A model generated the notes under the pieces. That model was not told the origin of the DNA, did not search any database, and saw only the letters and a program-made list of their open reading frames with translations. DNA of 64,000 nt from an uncultured Sphingomonadales bacterium (GTDB lineage: Bacteria; Pseudomonadota; Alphaproteobacteria; Sphingomonadales; Rhodothalassiaceae), in assembly GCA_947499155.1 (NCBI GenBank), contig CANMND010000003.1:1-64000 (forward strand). Direction: 5' to 3'. Shown here piece by piece: positions 39,564 to 47,442 of the stretch. How positions within the stretch are numbered: position 1 is the first letter of the stretch; each line of letters opens with the position of its first letter. Made by a program: the position numbers and the translations under genes.

Positions 39564-41057
39564 CTAAAACCGCCAGCGCCAGCTTGCTTCAATCTGGGCA
39601 TCTGCCTTGCTGCGTCCTGGCGTATTGGGGCGATCGTCCATGAGCCGCACTTCAACCCGCGCTTCACCGCGATCAAAGCGGGCGGTCATGCCTGCTTCCA
39701 CCATATTGATGGCTTCCCTGTTGCCGCTTTGCTCGTTTGCCGACAATGACAGCTTGTTGATCTTCGCATAGCGGTACCGCAGCCAATAGCTGTTGGCCTT
39801 CTTGTCGGTCAAGGTCAACTCACCAGTATAAAGCTGACTGTCTGTGCTGAGTGAATGACCTATGGTGCGGTCAAGAAATTCGAACCCGTCCCTGTAAATG
39901 AAATTGGTATAGGTGATGTTCGCCCGTCTTTTATTGCTGATGCCAAAAATATTGCCTGCAAATGTATCGCTGACCTCACCACGCAGACGCCATTGCAGAT
40001 CCCGACTTGCCCAATATCCATCCAGAGTAGCCCCAAACAAAACACTGAACTTGTCGGGCAGGCCCTTCTTTTCATCTTCAGCTACGAATTCTGCATAGGT
40101 GGCATAGCTGAGCGATCCCATGACCCAGCTATAGCGGATATCACCACCAGCGAGCTGATTTCCCGGCTCATCAAATGTACCCGTGTTGTCCCGATCTCCG
40201 ACGGCGATCAGGGCATCGGTCCAGGTGGAAAAGCCACATGGCCTGTCTTTGCCGCAAATCTGGATTGCCCGGCTAAAGCCGATATCCAGCCTGTCGAGCG
40301 GCTGAAAGGTCACGCGCATATGCATGACAAGTGGATGATCAAAATCCGTGCGGGTCTCGCCACCATCCAGACGACCTGTGGTGATATTGATATTCCACGG
40401 CCCAAGCCAGCTCAACCATTTTGTCTCGAACGGCTTGGGGTTGAGACGCTGAATTCCAACGCGCGGAAAGGGCCGGGCATTGTTGGACAAAATCATGCCC
40501 GCGTCCCAGCCGCCGCCCCACCATTGGTCAAGCGTCCCGCCATAAACAACCCAGTTCCCCAAGGCTTTCGCCAAATAGCTGTTGTCGAAATGAACATCTT
40601 TCCCCGGCTGTCCATCGCGCCAGCCAAGGCTGAGCTTGGCATAAGTACTGCCCCAGTGCTTTTCAGCAGAAACACCAAGATCGACATTTTCCCTTACACC
40701 ACCATCAAAGCCGCGCATGGTCTTTTCCCGGCTGGTGGCACCGCCATAGGCTTCATAGCCAAGGCCACGATAGTCCTGTGTTGAAGGAACTCCCGCCCTC
40801 ACCCGTGCTAGTGCTGCTTCTACATGTACCGGAAAAGCACGCTGTGGCATGTTTGCGAGACTGTCCGTGATCTGCGCCCACGGCATTGGCCACATGGTCA
40901 CCGGGCCTTTGATGATGGAATATGACGCCAGCAGCTCGATATCGCGCCGCATATCTGCGTCACCTGCCTCAACCCAAGGCTCAGACTTGACGTCTGAAAC
41001 TGTCCCAAGACTGACAACAAGTGCCCACAGCATAATGGTCCAGCGCCATTTCATCAT
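39564..41057 (-). CDS. Wzi-like capsule-assembly outer-membrane barrel
   Basis: A 497-residue protein with a signal peptide (MMKWRWTIMLWALVVSLG) and a C-terminal aromatic residue (SWRWRF) as expected for an outer-membrane barrel. Alternating polar/hydrophobic strands and segments such as VVYGGTLDQWWGGGWDAGMI and FSRAIQICGKDRPCGF match the capsule assembly Wzi family, whose E. coli member binds capsular polysaccharide at the surface. No capsule-synthesis genes are in the window, so it may have another surface role. AAGGGGCACTCA supports the ATG at 41057. Convergent with the amidase gene (17 bp). Confidence 0.85.
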   Translation of the reverse strand: MMKWRWTIMLWALVVSLGTVSDVKSEPWVEAGDADMRRDIELLASYSIIKGPVTMWPMPWAQITDSLANMPQRAFPVHVEAALARVRAGVPSTQDYRGLGYEAYGGATSREKTMRGFDGGVRENVDLGVSAEKHWGSTYAKLSLGWRDGQPGKDVHFDNSYLAKALGNWVVYGGTLDQWWGGGWDAGMILSNNARPFPRVGIQRLNPKPFETKWLSWLGPWNINITTGRLDGGETRTDFDHPLVMHMRVTFQPLDRLDIGFSRAIQICGKDRPCGFSTWTDALIAVGDRDNTGTFDEPGNQLAGGDIRYSWVMGSLSYATYAEFVAEDEKKGLPDKFSVLFGATLDGYWASRDLQWRLRGEVSDTFAGNIFGISNKRRANITYTNFIYRDGFEFLDRTIGHSLSTDSQLYTGELTLTDKKANSYWLRYRYAKINKLSLSANEQSGNREAINMVEAGMTARFDRGEARVEVRLMDDRPNTPGRSKADAQIEASWRWRF

Positions 41058-41486
41058 TGAGTGCCCCTTATATTTCCGACCACAGGCCAACTAAGACAGT
41101 TGCCACATCAGGCTAAGCTCACCGTCAATCCCTGTTTTCAGTGCCGCTCGTCAAGCCCTTGCCTTGAATTTAACAGCAGAAATATATGTTTATTGGACAA
41201 AAGAGACAATCAGTTGACTGATTCGACATCCACACTCAACATAAGAGTATCAGTCTTATGTCTTGCACGCCGTAAAAGTGTATTCATCCTTTAATTTCGA
41301 CCTATTATCGACACAAGGTAGCAAAAGAAACGAAAAATATACGTTTACGAGAAATATTTTTGCACATCGCTCATAGCTGACGGCATGCTTAGCGCTATCC
41401 GGCTTCTGCGCGCACCATCAAATTGGTGCATCGCCAATGGCAGCGATCCGATGTACGATTTGCTACAAGCACAAGGAAAGAAACAG
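41058..41486. promoter_or_regulatory. Divergent intergenic region with several inverted repeats
   Basis: A 429-bp, AT-rich gap between wzi-like (leftward) and a secreted hypothetical (rightward). It holds AATCAG-TTGA-CTGATT (41208-41223), ACATAAGA-N7-TCTTATGT (41239-41261) and a leader hairpin GCACCA-TCAAAT-TGGTGC (41412-41429). No additional gene was found. Confidence 0.5.
41239..41261. promoter_or_regulatory. Operator-like inverted repeat
   Basis: Perfect 8-base arms ACATAAGA and TCTTATGT separated by GTATCAG, near the middle of the wzi/hypothetical divergent gap. No T-run follows, so an operator is more likely than a terminator. Confidence 0.45.
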
Positions 41487-42023
41487 ATGAAAAAAATCCG
41501 CCACCTTGCCACAGTCACAGCCATGACTCTCGCAACTTCACTTACCTTTGCCGGCACAGCAAGCTTTGCCCAGTCCAGCAAAAAGGCTGACAATAATATT
41601 GCAGCATCAACCCTGTCCGGTCTATGGCTTTTGGAACTGGATACCAGCATTCCGGCGCCGAAGACCAACAGCTCCGCCACCGGAACTGTTAGCAATATCC
41701 CCAACACAAAAACCGCATCCGATCCATATGGGACTGCGCTTACCTACAATATTGATATCAAAACCCGGGGAAACAAAATCAGTCGCTGCTCAGCAACTGC
41801 AGCACAAAGCCACCTGCCACCAATCAGTACGTCTTGTGAAATCAAAAAAGATAAGCTGGAAATTAAAATCAGTGAATCCGGTGCCGGCGTTGTGACAGCT
41901 TCACTTTCACAAGTTGGCGCGTCTAATGTATTTGCCGGTGAAGCCGAAATGGAACATCCGTCTTATCCGATCAAATTGCCAGCCGGGAAAATGAAGCTTA
42001 GCCCAGCTAAAGCCGGCAACTGA
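41487..42023 (+). CDS. Secreted protein of unknown function
   Basis: A 178-residue protein not recognised. It has a clear Sec signal peptide (MKKIRHLATVTAMTLATSLT..., cleavage likely after SFA). The mature part is small, Ser/Thr/Lys-rich and contains two cysteines (SRCSATAA and STSCEIKK) that could form a disulfide; predicted strand-rich. AAGGAAAG precedes the ATG at 41487; the upstream in-frame extension lacks a signal. It sits alone between wzi-like and the oxidoreductase operon. Confidence 0.75.
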   Translation: MKKIRHLATVTAMTLATSLTFAGTASFAQSSKKADNNIAASTLSGLWLLELDTSIPAPKTNSSATGTVSNIPNTKTASDPYGTALTYNIDIKTRGNKISRCSATAAQSHLPPISTSCEIKKDKLEIKISESGAGVVTASLSQVGASNVFAGEAEMEHPSYPIKLPAGKMKLSPAKAGN

Positions 42024-42134
42024 ATTTGTTCTATTGATCTTCCGGCATATAAGCCATGCGATAAATGGTTGAGTGCCATAATCCAGAATTCCAACCTGTC
42101 CGCCAAATTACTGATGGCGGGCAGGCCACTTTCT

Positions 42135-43508
42135 TCATGGCTTTAGTCGTTCTTTCAAACGTGAGTTGCACCGTGCTGCCGCCATTGTAAGGGCGGGGAG
42201 ATGTCGGGCTATGCCATAGCCTCTGATAGGCTTTGCAGTTTCTGGTGTCACCGCAAGCTGATCGAATTGTCCTCCACTAAGCGCGTCGGCCATTTGCTTT
42301 CCCAATGCTGTATTGATAGCGAGCCCGCGACCATTACAAGCCTGAATAGCAAAACCACCTTGTCCAAGAGAATGAATTTTTGGCAACAAGGAAGGATTGA
42401 TCCAGGCAGTCCCCTCCCACAAATATTCAATGGGGTACTCTGCAAGAGATGGAAAATACCGTGATATCCGCCGACTGGCTTCTTCCAGCAGAACCTGCCG
42501 CGAACGGTTGGTCAAAAAGGCCGGAAAGGCTGAAACTAAACGCCCGGATTCATCGACCCTTGCAGTAAACAAATATGGCTGCCGGTCAGTGAATGTAATC
42601 CCCTCTGGCACAATGCTTGCCCTTAGATCAGGTGTAAGCGGGGCTGTTGCAAACTCATAAACCCGCATCGGCAAGGCTGTTTCACGCAATGCCGGGTGAA
42701 GATGAATATTGCCACCATTGGCCGCCAGGACAATCTGGCGGGCCCTGACAACACCGTTGGTGCTCACCAGACGCCAGTCTGTGCCATCATGAGACACAGA
42801 GCGAACAGGACTGTCGCAGTAAATGTCAGCGCCAGCAGACTGGCTCGCCCGTGCAAGACCGCGGGCGTAGGCAAGCGGATTCAGTCCACCACCATCAGCA
42901 AACGTCAGGCTGCCATGATAGAAGTCCGTGCCCAGACTCCTGCTCGTCATTTCGGAATCCAGATACTGCACATCATATCCGTGCACGCGCCATTCTTCGG
43001 CTTTATTTTGTAAAAATTCCGCAAATTTTGTTGTATGGGCCGGACAATAAAATCCACTATTTACAGCCCCACAGTCTATGCCGTGACGCTCCACAATATC
43101 AAAGCACAGGCGTGCTGACCCACCGACAAGTTTGATCAAGCGCAAACCTGCTTCTTCGCCAAACTGCTTGATAATTGTTTGCGGTGTTTGCGAAATAAAG
43201 TCGGGCGCAAGCAATCCCCCGCTAGCCCCTGTAGCCCCATCGCCGGGCTTGCCGGCTTCCAATACAACGACAGAAATCCCAGCTTCCGCAAGATGCAGGG
43301 CTGTAGACAGACCTGCGACACCTGCCCCCACCACAGCGACTTGTGCATCGATGTCGGCGATCAATGAAGAACAGTCGACACTCTCACGCACCGTTTTGCT
43401 CCACAATGACGGATAGTCGCCTTGATATCGGGGCTGAGCAGGTGAGAAGTCGCCCCCCTCATCATCGCGAACGGTGGCAACAGGTGCAAGAGACTGACGG
43501 GAACTCAT
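42135..43508 (-). CDS. FAD-dependent amino-acid/amine oxidoreductase (DAO family)
   Basis: A 457-residue flavoprotein with the FAD-binding motif AQVAVVGAGVAGLSTALHLA at about residues 54-75 and the D-amino-acid-oxidase core (GATGASGGLLAPDFI, LPKIHSLGQGGFAIQACNGR). It resembles gamma-glutamylputrescine oxidase and related secondary-amine oxidases (YPSLWSKTVRES N-terminus). Substrate is probably an amino acid or amine. No signal peptide; cytoplasmic. The start 7 bp after the marR stop suggests co-translation, although the Shine-Dalgarno is weak. Confidence 0.85.
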   Translation of the reverse strand: MSSRQSLAPVATVRDDEGGDFSPAQPRYQGDYPSLWSKTVRESVDCSSLIADIDAQVAVVGAGVAGLSTALHLAEAGISVVVLEAGKPGDGATGASGGLLAPDFISQTPQTIIKQFGEEAGLRLIKLVGGSARLCFDIVERHGIDCGAVNSGFYCPAHTTKFAEFLQNKAEEWRVHGYDVQYLDSEMTSRSLGTDFYHGSLTFADGGGLNPLAYARGLARASQSAGADIYCDSPVRSVSHDGTDWRLVSTNGVVRARQIVLAANGGNIHLHPALRETALPMRVYEFATAPLTPDLRASIVPEGITFTDRQPYLFTARVDESGRLVSAFPAFLTNRSRQVLLEEASRRISRYFPSLAEYPIEYLWEGTAWINPSLLPKIHSLGQGGFAIQACNGRGLAINTALGKQMADALSGGQFDQLAVTPETAKPIRGYGIARHLPALTMAAARCNSRLKERLKP

Positions 43509-43515
43509 AAGTATA

Positions 43516-43989
43516 TTACTCGATAGGAAGTCGACTGAGATTGGACACGATTGTCTGCATAACGCGGATAAACTGGCGAATTTCTGTTTCACGAAGGCCG
43601 TCCAGAGCACGGGCAAGCTGGCGACTGGCCAAAAGAGTCACACGGTCTATCAGATCGGAGCCCTTTTCCGTCAAGCTGACATCAACCGTCCGGCTGTCGC
43701 CTTCATTAACAGAAGTCTCAACCCACCCCTCATTCCGCATTCTTGTAACCGCGCGGCTGACAGTTGACCGCTTGATCAGTGAATAGTGTGATAGCTCTTT
43801 TATATTGATCGGATTGCCCTGCTTCAGGACGGTCAAAATCCGGTAAACCGTCCGATCAAGGCCAAATTTCCCCACTGCCTTGTCCAGGTCTTCATGGTAC
43901 TTAAAGTCTGCATGTGCCATCAGGTAAAATGGCGATGAGAACAAATCAAAGGCATGTTCCGCAGGATTAAGGTCGTCTGGAAGTGTCAT
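43516..43989 (-). CDS. MarR-family transcriptional regulator
   Basis: A 157-residue winged-helix regulator: LTVLKQGNPINIKELSHYSL, recognition helix KRSTVSRAVTRMRNEGWVE and wing NEGDSRTVDVSLTEKG. MarR proteins usually repress adjacent catabolic genes until they bind a small ligand. It lies between the BASS transporter (58 bp) and the FAD oxidase (7 bp), so it probably controls that operon. Confidence 0.93.
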   Translation of the reverse strand: MTLPDDLNPAEHAFDLFSSPFYLMAHADFKYHEDLDKAVGKFGLDRTVYRILTVLKQGNPINIKELSHYSLIKRSTVSRAVTRMRNEGWVETSVNEGDSRTVDVSLTEKGSDLIDRVTLLASRQLARALDGLRETEIRQFIRVMQTIVSNLSRLPIE

Positions 43990-44047
43990 TATTTAGCTCC
44001 AGGATTTTCTCAATACTGAGACTTGTTTTTTATTTCGGTCATCCACC

Positions 44048-44935
44048 TTATACAGAAGAGCGGCAGATTTTTCCGGCTCCCTCAGAGTCCTTGCCTCTAA
44101 ACGCCAGGACAAACAAGATACAAAGCATCAAGGCAATCGGAGTATTCATGATCATCGGAAGGGACATCTCACGACTGCCGATGATTGTGACAGCTATATA
44201 AATCGCTGTGCCCTCCTGACGGATCATGTGCTCGATACAGATCGCCTTTGTCTGCGCCATCGTAAGCCCGAACTTTCGGGTTAACATAAACGCGACGAAC
44301 AAGGCTATCAGGTTCATGCCAAGTGTTATCAGCACAAGGTCACCCAGATGAGCTTTTAAAACTGCAATCTGATCTGCAAGGATAAATCCAAAGGCTATCA
44401 CCAGAACACCGGTTGCGATGAGCTTCATCGGCCCCTTTAACCGGAGCGCTATGGGTTCCTTGTACGTCCTTACCAACAAACCAAGTGTGGCAGGGATGAG
44501 CGTAATGCTGAAAACTTTCCAGACAAAGCCCAGTAACGGCACATCAATGCTGGTTTCCATGCCCAGGAAATGCAGGACAGCGAAATGGGCATAAAACGGG
44601 ATTACCAAAATATAGATCATGCTGATGACAATGGTGAGCGACAAGGACAAGGCGAGATCACCCTTGACAAAGTCGGTCATCAGATTTGAAAGCATACCGC
44701 CCGGACAGGTCGCCAGAAGGATAAAGCCAACGGCAAGTTCTGGTGACGGAGCAAAAAGATAGGCCATCACAAGCCCGATAATCGGTGGCACAATCAGCAT
44801 GCTTGGCACGCCGACATAAAGGGCCCGCCGATCCGTGAACACCCGCTTAAAATCACCGACCGTCAGACTAAGCCCGATTGAGAACATGATGAACCAGAGC
44901 GAGCCTGGTAAAAATATTGTATCTATAAGTTCCAT
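44048..44935 (-). CDS. Bile acid:sodium symporter (BASS) family transporter
   Basis: A 295-residue, ten-helix inner-membrane protein with BASS features: ATCPGGMLSNLMTDFVKGD (the conserved sodium-site crossover region with GG and N) and PPIIGLVMAYLF. Bacterial members carry organic anions such as bile acids, pantoate or keto acids with sodium. The neighbouring MarR and FAD oxidase suggest uptake of an organic acid or its degradation product. Start context (ATGGAACTTAT) follows GGGAGGG. Confidence 0.9.
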   Translation of the reverse strand: MELIDTIFLPGSLWFIMFSIGLSLTVGDFKRVFTDRRALYVGVPSMLIVPPIIGLVMAYLFAPSPELAVGFILLATCPGGMLSNLMTDFVKGDLALSLSLTIVISMIYILVIPFYAHFAVLHFLGMETSIDVPLLGFVWKVFSITLIPATLGLLVRTYKEPIALRLKGPMKLIATGVLVIAFGFILADQIAVLKAHLGDLVLITLGMNLIALFVAFMLTRKFGLTMAQTKAICIEHMIRQEGTAIYIAVTIIGSREMSLPMIMNTPIALMLCILFVLAFRGKDSEGAGKICRSSV

Positions 44936-45023
44936 GGGCCACGCCCTCCCTTTATGGTTTTTATCGCCTTTAAAGACACGGCCCTAAGCATAAAATGGCC
45001 AGGAGCAGTTCACACTCCGGCCA

Positions 45024-45509
45024 TCACACCTGTTCAATCACAAGGGTCCCCGCGCCCTTGCTGCGCCAGACTTTGCAGGCCTCTTGCGCAGCCGCAAGAT
45101 CTTCTTTCACCATGCGAGCAGCGACATTCCCCCGCAGCCAGCCAAATGGCATGAGCAGACGGGCACCGGGTCCATAAAACAAACCTATGTCAAAGAAATT
45201 CCCTGGTGGCAGGCCCTTGAGACTACGGTCAGCCGCAAAAGCGAGCACAATATCACCAGCGTCAGGAAAACTTGTCGCATTCTCTTCAGGCAAGACCATA
45301 TCCCTGACAGACTGGGGCAAGGCACTTGCTGTCAAGGGGCAAGAAATTTCCGGGCCTGTCCACATGGCGTGGATAGCATCAAACTGAGGCGTTTCACCCG
45401 CCAGCGTCCATAAAAAACGCGCCGATTCCGGAGCATTGTCCTCCAGAAGCTCGCAGCGAACCGAGAGGCCCGACTCTATTTCCCTGAAACGAATATGTCG
45501 CACTGTCAC
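45024..45509 (-). CDS. DUF3830 family cyclophilin-like protein
   Basis: A 161-residue protein matching DUF3830: LLEDNAPESARFLWTLAGE, IHAMWTGPEISCP, SFPDAGDIVLAFA and FDIGLFYGPGARLLMPFGW. The fold is cyclophilin-like and its members are often encoded with hydantoin, creatinine or amino-acid amide catabolic genes; function unknown. It starts the DUF3830-BASS-MarR-oxidase unit and has a long AT-rich upstream region with the shared 12-mer ATTCACATGAAT. Confidence 0.8.
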   Translation of the reverse strand: MTVRHIRFREIESGLSVRCELLEDNAPESARFLWTLAGETPQFDAIHAMWTGPEISCPLTASALPQSVRDMVLPEENATSFPDAGDIVLAFAADRSLKGLPPGNFFDIGLFYGPGARLLMPFGWLRGNVAARMVKEDLAAAQEACKVWRSKGAGTLVIEQV

Positions 45510-45670
45510 CCTTTCCTTCTACGGGGCTTTTGGAAAGCCGTACAGACAAAGCATCTTGTGGATGGACTTCATCTGATTGCATCAAAAAGCCAACCCCGCA
45601 GTTTACATTTTACCCATATGTCCCAGCATGACACGGGCCGTCATGTTAAATTTGCGCAATAATAATATCC

Positions 45671-45698
45671 CCAAATTCACATGAATGTAAATACATAA
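45671..45698. promoter_or_regulatory. Shared AT-rich element, copy A (upstream of DUF3830 operon)
   Basis: CCAA followed by ATTCACATGAAT (45675-45686) and GTAAATACATA. It is closely similar to the element at 49737 and lies about 165 bp upstream of the DUF3830 start. ATTCA-CA-TGAAT is itself a dyad. Confidence 0.55.
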
Positions 45699-45749
45699 AG
45701 CACCATATAGACGGAAGCTCTCACCATATGCGACTAGTTTTCCACACCC

Positions 45750-47432
45750 TTATTTGACAGGTTCAATGCTTTCGAGGTCTGAAAAATACTCCAGCTTTTG
45801 CAGTAGAATGGGGACATTCCCATTCAGCCAGACATAATCATGGAAAGCCTGAAGGTTAAACGCGTCCCCTTCTTTCATCCGTGCTTCCGACATGAATTCG
45901 ATCATCTGGAGCTTGCCGATCTGATAGCTTAGGGCCTGACCCGGCGTCGCTGAAAAGAAGACGGCTTCGTGAAGGGCGGTAGCCTTGTCCATGGGTACCT
46001 TGGATTCCAAAACGTCCGCCGCCTCTTCCAGGCTGTAAATTCCAAGGGCAAGCTTTACGTCCACATCAACACGCAAGGCGCGCAGACGGGAGAAATTATA
46101 AATAATCTCACGGCTTTTCGGCGCATCTTCAAACAAACCAGCCTGAAGCATCATTTCTTCTGCATAAAAGCCTGTGCCTTCATTGGCCCCTGAATCATAG
46201 TAATGGCGGCGCAATGGGTTTGGATGCGCCCAACCAAGCACCAACTGCATATAATGCCCTGGCACCCCTTCATGGACAATGACAGGGCCCGGGTCGAGGG
46301 TGAAGGTGCTGTTGAAATAGCCCATATGATCAGACGGATCCGGGATATAAACAGTGGCGTTTTCATCAAGGCGGTTGACAGAGGTAAGATCGAATGTGCG
46401 CCCGAGCCAGCCGATGGGCTTCAGATATGCGGGAAAGGCCTGTGCAGTGTAATGGCCAACCCAGTCCTCGATCGTCAAAAAGCCTCTGTCTTTCAAAAAG
46501 CTCCGCACTTCCAGTTCCCGCTTTTTCACAGAAGCGATGACCTGGTTGATATCCATCTTCATCTCAAGAGCAGGTACATCCCTGTTACGCTGTTTTTCCA
46601 GCGCTTCAAAGGCAACGATTCTCGCCCACTCCTGTTCACCCATGCGGGCGACCTCTTCCGGGGAGTAGGGGTAAAGGGCAACTTCATTAAGGAAGAATGC
46701 GTAGCTGTCTCGCCCCACAGCCGTTTCCTCGGACAAGTCTTTTAATGCAGCCTTTTGGAGGAATTGCTCATAAGCGGCAAAGGCCGATATGGTTTTTTCC
46801 ACTGCTGCCTTCAACCTTCTGGCCTCGCGACCTTTGGCATAGGGTTCAAGGCCCGCAAGCATGCCCCGCAAACTGTCAGGGATACCCAACAGCACAGGGA
46901 AGGTTGCCCGGACAAAGGGACCACGCATGTCCGTCAGATTCTCTTCGGCCGCAGCAAGCGTGGCTGGCGCCCGTTCAAGCAACCGGATCACATGATGAAT
47001 GCGGTCGCTACCTACAGGCGGTGGCGGCAACAGGACCTCAAAAATCGGCCCAAGAGCCTGCTGGACATAAAAAGTCGGCTGCCTTTTCCATGCGGCTATA
47101 TGGTCCAGTTCCCAGCGAACCCGGGCAAGAGCCGACCCCACGAGGCGGTAGTCCACTTCCTTTGAAGCTGTTCTCTCCTCTCCGGAAAGGGCCTGCCAGC
47201 GGGCTTCAAATTCAGCGAGTGTCTTGTACCGCCCAGCGACGGCCTTTTGCGACCAGTCAGGTAAAAAACCATCCGGACGCACGATACGTGGAATATCATC
47301 TCCTGTATCGGGTTGCGTAACAGCTCGCCAGGCCCAGAAATCCGCACCCAATTCCTGCACATCGGCTTGTGCACCATAAGACGTCACAAAAAGAAGCGCT
47401 GACAGCAAAACAGTGGCAAGGTTAGTCCGCAT
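45750..47432 (-). CDS. Secreted DUF885 putative metalloprotein/peptidase
   Basis: A 560-residue exported protein with a signal peptide at 1-23 (LATVLLSALLFVTSYGAQA). It has the DUF885 core with the zinc-type motif H-E-x3-G-H in VIVHEGVPGHYMQ and the downstream Glu-containing GANEGTGFYAEEMML. DUF885 proteins are thought to be metallo-carboxypeptidases or dipeptidases of the gluzincin type. It starts 10 bp after the S9 peptidase stop and is in the same operon; AAGGGTG precedes the ATG at 47432. Confidence 0.88.
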   Translation of the reverse strand: MRTNLATVLLSALLFVTSYGAQADVQELGADFWAWRAVTQPDTGDDIPRIVRPDGFLPDWSQKAVAGRYKTLAEFEARWQALSGEERTASKEVDYRLVGSALARVRWELDHIAAWKRQPTFYVQQALGPIFEVLLPPPPVGSDRIHHVIRLLERAPATLAAAEENLTDMRGPFVRATFPVLLGIPDSLRGMLAGLEPYAKGREARRLKAAVEKTISAFAAYEQFLQKAALKDLSEETAVGRDSYAFFLNEVALYPYSPEEVARMGEQEWARIVAFEALEKQRNRDVPALEMKMDINQVIASVKKRELEVRSFLKDRGFLTIEDWVGHYTAQAFPAYLKPIGWLGRTFDLTSVNRLDENATVYIPDPSDHMGYFNSTFTLDPGPVIVHEGVPGHYMQLVLGWAHPNPLRRHYYDSGANEGTGFYAEEMMLQAGLFEDAPKSREIIYNFSRLRALRVDVDVKLALGIYSLEEAADVLESKVPMDKATALHEAVFFSATPGQALSYQIGKLQMIEFMSEARMKEGDAFNLQAFHDYVWLNGNVPILLQKLEYFSDLESIEPVK

Positions 47433-47442
47433 CAAAACACCC

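Noticed and set aside
39855-40784. 309-codon open frame on the plus strand
   Set aside because: Antisense to the Wzi-like gene, which has a signal peptide, barrel pattern and ribosome-binding site.
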